Assembly (NCBI GenBank): GCA_963525745.1
Contig: CAURMH010000023.1
Location: forward strand, 1-22,907
DNA length: 22,907 nt
DNA from: CAURMH01 sp963525745
Lineage (GTDB): Bacteria; Pseudomonadota; Gammaproteobacteria; Enterobacterales; Pasteurellaceae
Direction of reading: 5' to 3'
A model generated the notes under the pieces. The model saw only the letters and a list, made by a program, of their open reading frames with translations, was not told the origin of the DNA and did no database searches. Shown piece after piece: positions 1-8,162 of this stretch (position 1 is its first letter; the number at the start of each line of letters is the position of its first letter). Made by a program: the position numbers and the translations under genes.

Positions 1-859
1 CGCGTACACGCCCTTCGTTACGGGTGCGGCGGGCTTTGATACCTTGGCGAATCCAGACTTCTTCCTGCGCCAAGCGTTTATCGAATAATTCATTTTGCAA
101 CGCTTCCACCCGCAAATTTTCTTCTTTGGTAGTAAGGTATAAATCGTAGTTGCTGGGGTAAGAAACCAATTTGCCGCGATCCAAATCCACAATACGGGTC
201 GCCATTTTGCGGATAAAAGAACGGTCGTGGGAAATAAACACAATACTGCCACTAAATTCTAACAGGAAATTTTCTAACCATTCGATAGCATTCACATCTA
301 AATGATTCGTTGGTTCATCTAACAACAATACATCGGGATTACGCACCAAAGCGCGCGCCAAAGCAGCTTTACGCAACCAGCCGCCGGATAAATCGGCGAG
401 TTTAGTCTTTGGGTTTAATTCTAATTTTTGTAATACTTCATTGATTTTATTTTCAAATCGCCAGCCGCTGGCATGTTCCAGTTTAGTTTGGATTTGAGAC
501 AGCTGATTTAAGGTCTGTTCGCTGTAATGTTGCTCCAATTGCACAGAAATATGATGATATTCCTTCAACAAATCGGCCAAATGTCCAATCCCTTCGGCAA
601 CATAATCAAAGACATTGCCTTCAGCATGACGTGGCGGATCCTGTTCTAAACGGGAAACCACCAAGTCTTTTTCATACTGCACTTTGCCATCATCCATGGA
701 GATATCCCCGGCAATAATTTTAAGCAATGTGGATTTGCCTGCGCCGTTGCGACCGACCAAACAAACACGTTCATTAGGTTCTATATGTAACTCTGCGTGA
801 TCTAACAAAGGCGCATCGCTGAAAGAAAGATATCCGTTGGTTAAACTAATAAGTGCCAC
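1..859 (-). CDS. uup: ABC-F family ATPase Uup (partial, C-terminal part missing)
   Basis: This is the N-terminal 286 codons of a soluble ABC-F ATPase; the frame is still open at the left edge (the family is about 640 residues). Uup proteins have two ABC cassettes and no membrane domain, act on ribosomes, and in E. coli affect precise excision of transposons. The start is a GTG at 857-859 with AGGA about 9 bases upstream; the protein begins MALISLTNGYLSFSDAPLLD. Walker A (GRNGAGKST) lies at residues 36-44. The signature LSGGWLRKAALARAL, the Walker B LLLDEPTNHLD and the linker stretch EEVWIRQGIKARRTRN, typical of Uup, follow in order. It lies 50 bases downstream of the dGTPase-like gene on the same strand. 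Identification is firm; only the truncation by the window edge limits it. Confidence 0.93.
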   Translation of the reverse strand, partial: MALISLTNGYLSFSDAPLLDHAELHIEPNERVCLVGRNGAGKSTLLKIIAGDISMDDGKVQYEKDLVVSRLEQDPPRHAEGNVFDYVAEGIGHLADLLKEYHHISVQLEQHYSEQTLNQLSQIQTKLEHASGWRFENKINEVLQKLELNPKTKLADLSGGWLRKAALARALVRNPDVLLLDEPTNHLDVNAIEWLENFLLEFSGSIVFISHDRSFIRKMATRIVDLDRGKLVSYPSNYDLYLTTKEENLRVEALQNELFDKRLAQEEVWIRQGIKARRTRNEGRVR

Positions 860-900
860 AAAAAAGTCCTATGAAAAAAGAAAAAATACCTAAAAAAACG

Positions 901-909
901 ACCGCACTT
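901..909 (-). repeat. DNA uptake sequence (USS)
   Basis: Perfect 9-base core directly behind the dGTPase-like stop codon, followed on its own strand by the A/T-rich tail of the extended Haemophilus consensus. Confidence 0.95.
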
Positions 910-2262
910 TTAAAGCTGATGATACACCTTCAGTGCATAGGCGTCGGACATGCCCGCGATGTAATCGCAAATCACGCGTTTTTTGCCTGGCTCTTCTGCA
1001 TTCCGCCAGCGGTTAGCGGTGTTGGTCGGGAGTAGGCGTTGCGGATCCGAATCGAAAATCTGGAACATTTCCGTCAAAATGCGCTGACCTTTATATTCCA
1101 CGCGCTGAGTTTCCACGTTATTGATCACATATTTCAGCACGAATTTTTTGAAAACGTTAAGCACGTCCACCACTTCCTGCGGCAGTTCTGCGTTATAACG
1201 CAACAGCGGATCGCTAAATTCCGGTTGAATTTTCCAACGTACGTTGGTGATGAAATAATTGACCAACGCGCCGATGGCATTTTTGCGTAAATAATGTTGA
1301 TCGGAAAACAGTTTTTCGCTGATTGCGACGATGTGTTGCCGCATCCAATCGGATTGACTTTTTTTCAGAGCGCTCAAAGCTTCCTGCCATTGCTGAACGT
1401 TCACTACGCCTACCACGATGGCATCTTCCAAATCATGCACGCCGTAAGCAATGTCGTCCGCCAGCTCCATAATACTGCAATCCAGGGATTTAAAACGGGT
1501 TTTTAAAATCTCTTGAGGAGTTGACCGCACTTTTTGCAGAGAACCGAACAAGGTGCGGTCGCTTTCGGATAGGGGTTCCAGCAGCCAGTCGAACATGGCA
1601 ATGTCATCACGGAAGAGCCCTTTACCCGGCCGCCAATCTGCGATTTTTACATAGCGGGGATCGCTATGTCGGCTCTCGGCAAGCTGCGAGTATTGGGCGG
1701 AAGACACATCCAAAATGGTAGGATATTTCACAATACCAAGAATGGTGCGACGGGTTAAGTTCATGCCCGCGTTCGGCGTGTAAGGTTCCAGTTTGGTCAG
1801 CAAACGAAAGGTTTGTGCATTACCTTCAAAGCCGCCGTGGTTGCGCATCATGTAATTGAGCGCCACTTCGCCGCCGTGACCGAAAGGCGGATGACCAATG
1901 TCATGGGCGAAACATAAACTTTCAATGAGATCATTGGACGGCAGCAACGGAATTAATTGTCTTTGCAATTCACTTTTTTCTAAGGAAAGCTGCTGCGCCA
2001 CGACATTGAAAGCTTCAACGAATTTCATTTGCGCCACTAAGCTGCTACCGATTTGTGCGACTTCCAGCGAATGGGTCAGGCGGGTGCGATAAAAATCATT
2101 TTCACCCACCGCATGAATTTGGGTTTTTGCCTGTAAACAACGGAAGGCGGCAGAATGAAGAATACGTCCGCGATCGCGGCTAAAAGACGGACGATTATCC
2201 CTCTCCCTCGGCGGATCGGGCAAAAAACGCACTGTCCAAATGCTATTAAGCTGTTTTACCAT
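910..2262 (-). CDS. dGTPase-like HD-domain deoxynucleotide triphosphohydrolase
   Basis: A 450-residue HD-superfamily phosphohydrolase of the deoxyguanosinetriphosphate triphosphohydrolase-like type. Such enzymes split dNTPs into deoxynucleoside and triphosphate in the cytoplasm; the exact substrate cannot be read from sequence. Numbered from the ATG at 2262, the metal-binding set is visible: His64 in RTRLTHSLEVAQIG, the His120-Asp121 pair in FAHDIGHPPFGHGGE, and Asp269 in ELADDIAYGVHDLEDA. The N-terminal RDRGRILHSAAFRCLQ is also typical. The frame could start six codons earlier at a GTG (2280), but the residues added (MYFIFI) do not look like the family, and neither start has a good ribosome-binding site. 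It starts 28 bases after the glycosyltransferase stop, so the two are probably co-transcribed. An uptake sequence follows directly after the stop. Confidence 0.9.
   Translation of the reverse strand: MVKQLNSIWTVRFLPDPPRERDNRPSFSRDRGRILHSAAFRCLQAKTQIHAVGENDFYRTRLTHSLEVAQIGSSLVAQMKFVEAFNVVAQQLSLEKSELQRQLIPLLPSNDLIESLCFAHDIGHPPFGHGGEVALNYMMRNHGGFEGNAQTFRLLTKLEPYTPNAGMNLTRRTILGIVKYPTILDVSSAQYSQLAESRHSDPRYVKIADWRPGKGLFRDDIAMFDWLLEPLSESDRTLFGSLQKVRSTPQEILKTRFKSLDCSIMELADDIAYGVHDLEDAIVVGVVNVQQWQEALSALKKSQSDWMRQHIVAISEKLFSDQHYLRKNAIGALVNYFITNVRWKIQPEFSDPLLRYNAELPQEVVDVLNVFKKFVLKYVINNVETQRVEYKGQRILTEMFQIFDSDPQRLLPTNTANRWRNAEEPGKKRVICDYIAGMSDAYALKVYHQL
1524..1532 (-). repeat. DNA uptake sequence (USS)
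   Basis: Perfect core inside the dGTPase-like gene, read as Lys-Val-Arg. Confidence 0.93.
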
Positions 2263-2290
2263 AATGAAAATAAAATACACTTAACATAAA

Positions 2291-3535
2291 TTATTGTTTA
2301 TTCATTAAATTATCAAATAACTCAACAATTTGATTTCCTACCGTTTCAGCGCTAAAACGCTCAACCGCTTCCGGTAATAATGAAACATAAGCTTGGTATT
2401 TTTCTTCATTCGTCAATAATTCATAAACCTTTTCTGCAAACGCTTCTTCATCATGCAATGGAACTAATCCGCCATATTTACCATTAGATAATATTTCCTT
2501 AGGCCCAAAAGGACAATCCATCGCAACAACCGGTGTACCGCAAACCATACTTTCAATTAATACTGTAGGTAACCCTTCATTTAAAGAAGTATGTACAAAT
2601 AATTTTGCACGCTTCATAAAAGGGTATGGGTTTTTACGATGACCTAATAAGAAACAATCATTTTCTAACGATAAAGCTTTAATTGTATTGGCAATTTCTT
2701 GATATATTTCACTTGACCCCGTACCTATAATATAAAGTTTTTCTTTTATCGCTCCTTTATCTTTCAGCTTCTTATAGCAATGAACGAGCCTTACCTGATT
2801 TTTTACCGGATGTAATCTAGCAACCTGTAAAATAAAGTCGTCATCTAATAATTCTCGATCAGCTTCTTCAAAATCATCTACTGAAGATAAAATTCGGGAG
2901 AAATTAATCGGATTATAAATACGATAAATATCTTTATGACTTAAACCTAATTGTTCAAATGATTTTTTTGCCGATTCATACATATCATCGCAAATTGTTA
3001 CAAATGGATTTTGCTTTTCCAGTATAGGGCGGTGCTGTTCGGGATCACCCAACCAACGATCTAAATACCAAGCGACTTCAATCCAGCGAATAACGGGAAT
3101 GCTGGGATGGATATGGTAAATTTTAAGAAAGTAATCCAGATGATCTTCGAAATTAATAATTAGATTAAAATGATGCAAATTAATATAATCACAAATTCGC
3201 GTATTTACTGCATTGGCAAAATGATCAACCCAATAGCGATAATAATCTTTATTTGTAACTGACTCATTATATTGTTTAGAATGACAATACACCTGAAATT
3301 CAGCTTCCATATTGGAAGAGGCATAATATACAGTGATATTTTCCGGAATAGTATAATTGGCTAAACGTTGATCCCCAATTAGAAGTAAATGAACATCATA
3401 TTTATGATATTTAGAAAGTATACCTAAAATATCAACTAATACTCTTTCCGCTCCACCTAAAATTAAATTTTGATAAGCAAAAAGAATTTTTTTACGCGGT
3501 TCTACCTTTTGGGGTTGTAATTCAGTGTCTTTCAT
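2291..3535 (-). CDS. Family 4 glycosyltransferase (GT-B fold)
   Basis: A 414-residue retaining glycosyltransferase of the GT4 type, most likely adding a sugar to lipooligosaccharide, capsule or another glycan on the cytoplasmic face of the inner membrane. The N-terminal half carries the acceptor-side motif LILGGAERVLVDIL (residues 24-37). The C-terminal half has the donor-binding pattern: VARLHPVKNQ (238-247), IIGTGSS (269-275), LLGHRKNPYPFMKRA (296-310), and the EX7E pair Glu320/Glu328 in EGLPTVLIE. No signal peptide or membrane span is seen. Sugar donor and acceptor cannot be told. The gene is clearly richer in A and T than its neighbours (14 GC of 60 on the line from 3241) and has no uptake sequence, suggesting transfer from outside the family. 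No clear ribosome-binding site precedes the ATG. Confidence 0.88.
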   Translation of the reverse strand: MKDTELQPQKVEPRKKILFAYQNLILGGAERVLVDILGILSKYHKYDVHLLLIGDQRLANYTIPENITVYYASSNMEAEFQVYCHSKQYNESVTNKDYYRYWVDHFANAVNTRICDYINLHHFNLIINFEDHLDYFLKIYHIHPSIPVIRWIEVAWYLDRWLGDPEQHRPILEKQNPFVTICDDMYESAKKSFEQLGLSHKDIYRIYNPINFSRILSSVDDFEEADRELLDDDFILQVARLHPVKNQVRLVHCYKKLKDKGAIKEKLYIIGTGSSEIYQEIANTIKALSLENDCFLLGHRKNPYPFMKRAKLFVHTSLNEGLPTVLIESMVCGTPVVAMDCPFGPKEILSNGKYGGLVPLHDEEAFAEKVYELLTNEEKYQAYVSLLPEAVERFSAETVGNQIVELFDNLMNKQ

Positions 3536-3609
3536 GATGGTAAAGTTAATAAGAAATTAATAAATACAATACGTTATGCTAAAGATTCAACGATCAAATT
3601 ATAGCCAAT

Positions 3610-4302
3610 TTACACAAAAAAATAAACGACTTTAAAAACCAAGGGCGCCAAAATGGAGCTTATAATACCGCATAAAACAAGCGCCATTGAACTATAGCTG
3701 CCCGCTTTGGCATTCGCTTCCATGCAGCTTACCGTACCAAGCGCATGGGACATGGAACCGACGGAAAGACCGATGGCTTCGGGGTATTTCAAACCGATTT
3801 TATTTAATGTCAGATAACCGAAAATCGAGCCGAATAAACCGGCTAAAACAACGCCGACGGCCGATACGGCGGGAATACCACCCAAATGGGCGGAAATTTC
3901 CATAGCGATGGGGGTGGTCACCGATTTTGGTAAAACCGTGGCCACAATTTCGGGGTTGGCGCCTAATAATATGGCCAGCCCGGCTCCTGTAAACATGGAA
4001 AAAACCGAAGCTAAAATCACCACGGTGAGAATAATACGCCATTGGCGGGCGATTTGTGGTAATTGTTCATATAGCGGCAACGCCAAAGCGACAATACTCA
4101 AACTCAATAAATAATTAATCGGTGCATTCCCCGCCATATAATCGTCATAAGGAATATTAAGGGCTAAAATGACAACGACTAAAATTAGCACCGTTAAAAT
4201 GAAACTATTGAAAATAACGGATTTCCAACGTTTATTAATTTGCAAAGCAAGCCAAAAACCGAAAATGGTTAAACATGTGTAAAAATAAATAGCGTAACTC
4301 AT
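3610..4302 (-). CDS. yohK: LrgB/CidB-family inner-membrane protein, YohK type
   Basis: A 230-residue polytopic membrane protein of the LrgB family, matching E. coli YohK in length and layout. Hydrophobic segments run through the whole protein, with family-typical stretches LPKSVTTPIAMEISAHLGG and GLSVGSMSHALGT. LrgA/LrgB pairs were first described as holin/antiholin-like modulators of murein hydrolase activity. Later work on relatives links them to transport of small carboxylates: pyruvate in Gram-positive bacteria, 3-hydroxypropionate tolerance for E. coli YohJK. Its ATG overlaps the stop codon of the upstream LrgA-type gene by one base (TAATG on the minus strand), so translation is probably coupled. 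Substrate here is not known. Confidence 0.9.
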   Translation of the reverse strand: MSYAIYFYTCLTIFGFWLALQINKRWKSVIFNSFILTVLILVVVILALNIPYDDYMAGNAPINYLLSLSIVALALPLYEQLPQIARQWRIILTVVILASVFSMFTGAGLAILLGANPEIVATVLPKSVTTPIAMEISAHLGGIPAVSAVGVVLAGLFGSIFGYLTLNKIGLKYPEAIGLSVGSMSHALGTVSCMEANAKAGSYSSMALVLCGIISSILAPLVFKVVYFFV

Positions 4303-4718
4303 TATTTCCCCGCCTCCATCAATCTTCTGGCTAACGCTTTTTTTCGTTTATGGGAAAAAGAGCGCTTATAAAAGAGATAATCACCTAATAGACCGATAAG
4401 AATTAACGTTAAAAAACTGCTAACCAGATTCGGAATCAGCAATACGTTTACTTCCTGCTCCAAAACATGAGCATATTTGATAATCCCGACGCTTACCGGT
4501 ACAAAAAGCACCGCCATGAAACGGATCAACAAGCTTGCCCCAAGATGAATCCACTGTAAGCGAATCATTTGCGTCGTCAATCCCGTAAATAACAATAACA
4601 ATCCCCAAATACTGCCTGGAATTCCAATCGGAATAAGATGTGAAATCAAATTGCCGAACAGGAGCATAATGTATAAAATGACCAAAGAACGAATAAGTTG
4701 AATTATTTTTTGTAACAT
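4302..4718 (-). CDS. yohJ: LrgA/CidA-family inner-membrane protein, YohJ type
   Basis: A 138-residue membrane protein with four hydrophobic segments: near the N-terminus, after GIPGSIWGLLLLF, around LIRFMAVLFVPVSVGI, and VSSFLTLILIGLLGDYLFY. A basic cytoplasmic tail (YKRSFSHKRKKALARRL) follows. The GIPGSI(W/L)G pattern and the VPVSVGII stretch are typical of the LrgA/CidA family. It is the first gene of a two-gene operon with yohK. The start is supported by AAGGAG seven bases before the ATG. Together the pair probably forms one membrane complex. The gene is divergent from csdA across 126 bases of AT-rich sequence holding T-runs; a TAGAAT hexamer at 4747-4752 (minus strand) could be its -10 element, but I find no good -35. 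Confidence 0.9.
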   Translation of the reverse strand: MLQKIIQLIRSLVILYIMLLFGNLISHLIPIGIPGSIWGLLLLFTGLTTQMIRLQWIHLGASLLIRFMAVLFVPVSVGIIKYAHVLEQEVNVLLIPNLVSSFLTLILIGLLGDYLFYKRSFSHKRKKALARRLMEAGK

Positions 4719-4844
4719 CTTTCACTCCTTTCAACTTTTGTCGCAAATTCTACGCTTTTTTTTACGTTTTGCTTAATTTTTTTAAATCAAGTTGCCGAAT
4801 ATCAGTAAAATCAGCAAAACAGCACGGACTAATACGAGAAAACA

Positions 4845-6044
4845 ATGACATTTAATCACGGTCAATTTCGTCTAAATTTCCCCTATTTACAACGAGAAAG
4901 TGCGGTCACTTATTTGGATAATGCCGCCACAACCCTTAAACCGCAGACCTTAATCGATAGCAGTATTCGCTTTTATCAATCCGCCGGTTCCGTACATCGC
5001 AGCCAATATGATGCCGAACAAACGGCGTTATACGAACAGGCGCGCTCCCGCGTAAAACAACGCATTAATGCCGAAAGCGATCAAGCCGTCATCTGGACAT
5101 CGGGGACAACCCATGCCATCAATCTGGTTGCGCACGGTTTAAAATCGCAACTTTTGCCTAATGACGAAATCATTATCAGCCAAGCCGATCATCATGCCAA
5201 TTTCGTCACCTGGCACGCTATTGCGCAGCAAACCGGCGCCAAAATTCACGTGTTACCGATTTTAGACAATTGGCTGATTGATCAAACCGTGCTGCAACAA
5301 ACGCTCAATGAAAAAACCAAACTTGTTGCGCTGAATTTCGTGTCTAACGTGACCGGCACGGAACAGCCTATCACTCAACTGGTGGCGCTGATCCGCCGAC
5401 ATAGCGATGCGCTAATTTTATTGGATGCGGCACAAGCCATTAGCCATCGAGCCATTGATATTCAAGCGCTAGATGTTGATTTTATCGCTTTTTCCGCCCA
5501 CAAAATCTACGGTCCCACCGGGCTTGGCGTTTTAAGCGGAAAATTGACCGCACTTTCGCGCCTTTCCCCGCTCTTTTTTGGTGGAAAAATGGTCGATCGC
5601 GTCTCTCATGAAACCGTCAACTTTGCCGAATTACCTTACCGCCTTGAAGCGGGAACGCCCAATATTGCCGGCGTCATCGGTTTTAATGCCGTGCTGGAAT
5701 GGCTGGAACAATGGGACATTGCTGGCGCGGAAGACTATGCCGTACAGCTTGCCGAACAAACGAAAGTGCGGTTAAAAAATGATAAGAATTGCCGTCTTTT
5801 CTCTTCGCCGCAACCGAGCACCATCGTTTGCTTTACCTTTGACGGCATCGCGGATGCCGATCTGGCCACCTTACTCAGCGAGCAAAATATCGCTTTGCGC
5901 GTCGGCGAACATTGTGCGCAGCCTTATCTCGCCCGCTTAGGACGGCGCACAACGCTGCGCCTTTCCTTTGCGCCCTATAATTCGCCGAAAGAGACGGAAG
6001 TCTTTTTCAACGCGCTGGATAATGCGCTGGCGCTTTTAACATAA
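4845..6044 (+). CDS. csdA: Cysteine desulfurase CsdA (SufS/CsdA subgroup)
   Basis: A 399-residue pyridoxal-phosphate enzyme that takes sulfur from cysteine as a persulfide, leaving alanine. Family landmarks: YLDNAATTLKPQ near the N-terminus, the SGTTHAINLVA phosphate-binding loop (86-96), SQADHHANFVTWH (112-124), LLDAAQ (192-197), the PLP-binding Lys220 in FSAHKIYGPTGLG, and the sulfur-carrying Cys357 in RVGEHCAQPYLARLG. The last motif is that of the group II (SufS/CsdA) enzymes, not IscS. The neighbour csdE, five bases downstream, encodes the matching acceptor, which favours CsdA over SufS; no sufABCD genes are present. Three uptake sequences lie inside the gene. The ribosome-binding site before the ATG is weak. 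Confidence 0.93.
   Translation: MTFNHGQFRLNFPYLQRESAVTYLDNAATTLKPQTLIDSSIRFYQSAGSVHRSQYDAEQTALYEQARSRVKQRINAESDQAVIWTSGTTHAINLVAHGLKSQLLPNDEIIISQADHHANFVTWHAIAQQTGAKIHVLPILDNWLIDQTVLQQTLNEKTKLVALNFVSNVTGTEQPITQLVALIRRHSDALILLDAAQAISHRAIDIQALDVDFIAFSAHKIYGPTGLGVLSGKLTALSRLSPLFFGGKMVDRVSHETVNFAELPYRLEAGTPNIAGVIGFNAVLEWLEQWDIAGAEDYAVQLAEQTKVRLKNDKNCRLFSSPQPSTIVCFTFDGIADADLATLLSEQNIALRVGEHCAQPYLARLGRRTTLRLSFAPYNSPKETEVFFNALDNALALLT
4898..4906 (+). repeat. DNA uptake sequence (USS)
   Basis: Perfect core near the 5' end of csdA, read as Ser-Ala-Val. Confidence 0.93.
5547..5555 (-). repeat. DNA uptake sequence (USS)
   Basis: Perfect core in csdA, read as Thr-Ala-Leu. Confidence 0.93.
5764..5772 (+). 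repeat. DNA uptake sequence (USS)
   Basis: Perfect core in csdA, read as Lys-Val-Arg and followed by an A-rich tail. Confidence 0.93.
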
Positions 6045-6049
6045 TAACG

Positions 6050-6439
6050 ATGGACGATTTATTAAACAAATTAAAAACCGCGCGCGATTGGGAAGAACGC
6101 TATCGCCTAATTATTCAAGCGGGGAAACAAACAGCGCAACCAACGGCGCAAGAACTGGCCGAAATGCAACCGATTCACGGCTGTGAAGCTCGGTTATGGT
6201 TTCAATTTATACCGAAAAACGACCGCACTTTTTCCTTCCGCGCCTTCAGCGAAGCGCGCATCATGAACGGCTTGTTGTGGATATTGTTACAACGTATCGA
6301 AGGCAAAAGCGCATCGGAATTATCCAAATTCGATCTCACCGCGTTTTTCGACGAATTAGGAATCGCCCAACGTTTAAGCCGGTCAAAATTAAACGGCTTA
6401 AAGCAAATTGAAGGAATTTTACACCATTTATGTATTTAA
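6050..6439 (+). CDS. csdE: SufE/CsdE-family sulfur acceptor
   Basis: A 129-residue cytoplasmic protein of the SufE/CsdE family, which accepts the persulfide from the cysteine desulfurase and passes it on. The acceptor residue is Cys45 in PIHGCEARLWF, corresponding to the single reactive cysteine loop of the family; the later ARIMNGLLWILL and LGIAQRLSRSKLNGL also fit. It starts five bases after csdA without a clear ribosome-binding site, so coupled translation is likely. Its 3' end overlaps the next gene by ten bases. In E. coli the partner of CsdA-CsdE is TcdA (CsdL), the tRNA t6A dehydratase; that gene is not next to it here. One uptake sequence lies inside, read as Asp-Arg-Thr. Confidence 0.92.
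   Translation: MDDLLNKLKTARDWEERYRLIIQAGKQTAQPTAQELAEMQPIHGCEARLWFQFIPKNDRTFSFRAFSEARIMNGLLWILLQRIEGKSASELSKFDLTAFFDELGIAQRLSRSKLNGLKQIEGILHHLCI
6222..6230 (-). repeat. DNA uptake sequence (USS)
   Basis: Perfect core in csdE, read as Asp-Arg-Thr. Confidence 0.93.
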
Positions 6440-7281
6440 CCGACGCCTTTTTTAAACTGAATTCTTTTGAGGCTGATGTCGCGGTTTTACGTCATCATCT
6501 TAATGAAATTATTGATCAATGGCGCTACAACGGACAAATTATCGGCCGCGAAATTACGCTCTGTTTAGTGGATTATGAGTCTGATGATGAGGAAAATGAG
6601 AATGATGAAAACGATACGGTGGCAGAATTACCCGCGCCTTATCCGTCGCCCGCTTTCGTCATTCGCGTCAATTGTCCCGAACAGGAAAGCCTTGCGCCCC
6701 AATTTAACAACGCTTCGGTCACTCAAGCTATCGAATCGGCACAAAAGTGCGGTCTGATTTTCGATAGTTTTCAAATTTTGGCCGAAGATTTGAATTCCGA
6801 TACAACGACGACGAATTCAATGCCGAATTGGCAAGTGCTCTACACCACTTATCTGCAAAGCTGTTCGCCGTTACATAGCGGCGACGATCTGGCGCCGATT
6901 CCGCTATATCGGCAATTGCAGGCACAGCCGCATTTAGCGCAGGATGTAATTAAATGGCAGGAAAACTGGCAGGCCTACGATCAGCTGCAAATGAATGCCG
7001 CCGCGCTGGAACAACAAGCCGTGCAACAACTTTCCGAGCCGAACAGTTCCCTTTCCAAACACGGCCGATACCTTGCGCGCGCCATTGAAATGCAAACCGG
7101 CATTCCGACCTATTACTATTTGTACCGTACCGGCGGCGAGTCTTTGAGCACGGAACAAAAACGCCGCTGTCCGAGCTGCGGACAAGCCTGGGCATTGGCG
7201 GCACCGTTATTTGAGGTGTTTTATTTTAAATGCGATGATTGTCGCTTGGTTTCCAATTTATCGTGGCATTTTTGTGAATAA
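6430..7281 (+). CDS. Zinc-ribbon protein of unknown function (DUF2310 type)
   Basis: A 283-residue cytoplasmic protein I recognise only as a conserved gammaproteobacterial family (DUF2310, described as zinc-ribbon-containing and possibly nucleic-acid-binding). The C-terminus has a CxxC...CxxC ribbon: Cys247 and Cys250 in RRCPSCGQAW, Cys268 and Cys271 in FKCDDCRL, plus a lone Cys282 one residue before the end. Residues 50-61 form a run made only of Glu, Asp, Ser and Asn, probably a disordered loop. Before the ribbon, KHGRYLARAIEMQTGIPTYYYLY looks like the conserved core. The gene starts inside csdE, overlapping it by ten bases. The only purine-rich stretch (AAGGAA) is about 14 bases from the ATG, so it is probably translated by coupling. 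Function is not known; the position between csdE and queF is the main hint. Confidence 0.82.
   Translation: MYLTDAFFKLNSFEADVAVLRHHLNEIIDQWRYNGQIIGREITLCLVDYESDDEENENDENDTVAELPAPYPSPAFVIRVNCPEQESLAPQFNNASVTQAIESAQKCGLIFDSFQILAEDLNSDTTTTNSMPNWQVLYTTYLQSCSPLHSGDDLAPIPLYRQLQAQPHLAQDVIKWQENWQAYDQLQMNAAALEQQAVQQLSEPNSSLSKHGRYLARAIEMQTGIPTYYYLYRTGGESLSTEQKRRCPSCGQAWALAAPLFEVFYFKCDDCRLVSNLSWHFCE
6745..6753 (+). repeat. DNA uptake sequence (USS)
   Basis: Perfect core in the zinc-ribbon gene, read as Lys-Cys-Gly. Confidence 0.93.
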
Positions 7282-7290
7282 GGACGACGT

Positions 7291-8139
7291 ATGAACTATC
7301 AGGATCCGCGTTTAACGCAACTAAAATTAGGCATGACGACCGAATATTCGTCAAATTATGACCGCACTTTATTACAATCCGTTCCTCGCGAATTGAATCG
7401 TGCCGCGTTGGGCATTACTGAAATTCAGCCTTTTACGCAAGGTGCGGATATTTGGACGGCCTATGAAATTTCATGGTTGAATGCCAAAGGCGTGCCGCAG
7501 GTAGCCATCGCCGATGTAATAATTGATTGCAAAAGCGAAAATTTAGTGGAATCGAAAAGTTTTAAACTCTATTTAAACAGTTTTAATCAAACGAAATTCC
7601 GGCATATCGACGACGTTCAACGCACGATCGAACAAGATTTACACCATTGCGTCAACGGCAATGTACAAGTTCGTCTTAATTCGTTAGCCGTTTATGCGCA
7701 AATGACGATTGCCGCTTTAGCGGGGGAGGTGATTGATGAGCAAGATATTAACATCAATGATTACGAATTCAATGCGGATTATTTACGTGATGCCGTATAC
7801 GATAACGCCGATAACCTGGTCGAAGAGACGCTGGTCAGCCATTTGCTTAAATCAAACTGTCTGATTACGCATCAGCCCGATTGGGGAACACTCCAAATTC
7901 ATTATGTCGGTCCTCAAATTAATCGTGAAAAGCTATTACGTTATATTGTTTCTTTCAGACATCACAATGAATTCCACGAACAATGTGTGGAGCGCATTTT
8001 TTGTGACTTAATGCATTTCGCCAAACCAAAAAAATTAACGGTTTATGCACGCTATACCAGACGTGGCGGGTTAGATATTAATCCGTTCCGCTCAAATTTT
8101 GAGCCCATTCCGCGAAATCAGCGTTTAGCCCGACAGTAA
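7291..8139 (+). CDS. queF: 7-cyano-7-deazaguanine reductase QueF (type II)
   Basis: A 282-residue enzyme reducing preQ0 to preQ1 with NADPH, a late step of queuosine tRNA modification. It is the long, two-module (T-fold) form found in gammaproteobacteria. The QueF motif ESKSFKLYLNSFNQTKF lies at residues 87-103. The catalytic Cys190 and the proton donor Asp197 stand in NCLITHQPDWG, and the substrate-binding His229-Glu230 follow in HHNEFHEQC; the numbering equals that of characterised type II enzymes. AAGGA seven bases before the ATG supports the start, nine bases after the zinc-ribbon gene. I see no preQ1 riboswitch, nor room for one. One uptake sequence lies near the 5' end. Confidence 0.96.
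   Translation: MNYQDPRLTQLKLGMTTEYSSNYDRTLLQSVPRELNRAALGITEIQPFTQGADIWTAYEISWLNAKGVPQVAIADVIIDCKSENLVESKSFKLYLNSFNQTKFRHIDDVQRTIEQDLHHCVNGNVQVRLNSLAVYAQMTIAALAGEVIDEQDININDYEFNADYLRDAVYDNADNLVEETLVSHLLKSNCLITHQPDWGTLQIHYVGPQINREKLLRYIVSFRHHNEFHEQCVERIFCDLMHFAKPKKLTVYARYTRRGGLDINPFRSNFEPIPRNQRLARQ
7361..7369 (-). repeat. DNA uptake sequence (USS)
   Basis: Perfect core in queF, read as Asp-Arg-Thr. Confidence 0.93.
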
Positions 8140-8162
8140 GCCGAATAACCACAGGAAGAATT

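Noticed and set aside
1551..1559. AGGTGCGGT, resembling an uptake sequence
   Set aside because: It differs from the core by one base within a coding region; not counted.
3800..4042. 80-codon minus-strand frame inside yohK
   Set aside because: Out-of-frame shadow of yohK, rich in Arg, Gly, Phe and His without any motif.
4420..4746. 108-codon minus-strand frame overlapping yohJ
   Set aside because: It shares DNA with yohJ in another frame; yohJ has the ribosome-binding site, the membrane segments and the coupled neighbour.
7282..7290. preQ1 riboswitch upstream of queF
   Set aside because: Only nine bases separate queF from the preceding gene, and no H-type pseudoknot pattern was seen.
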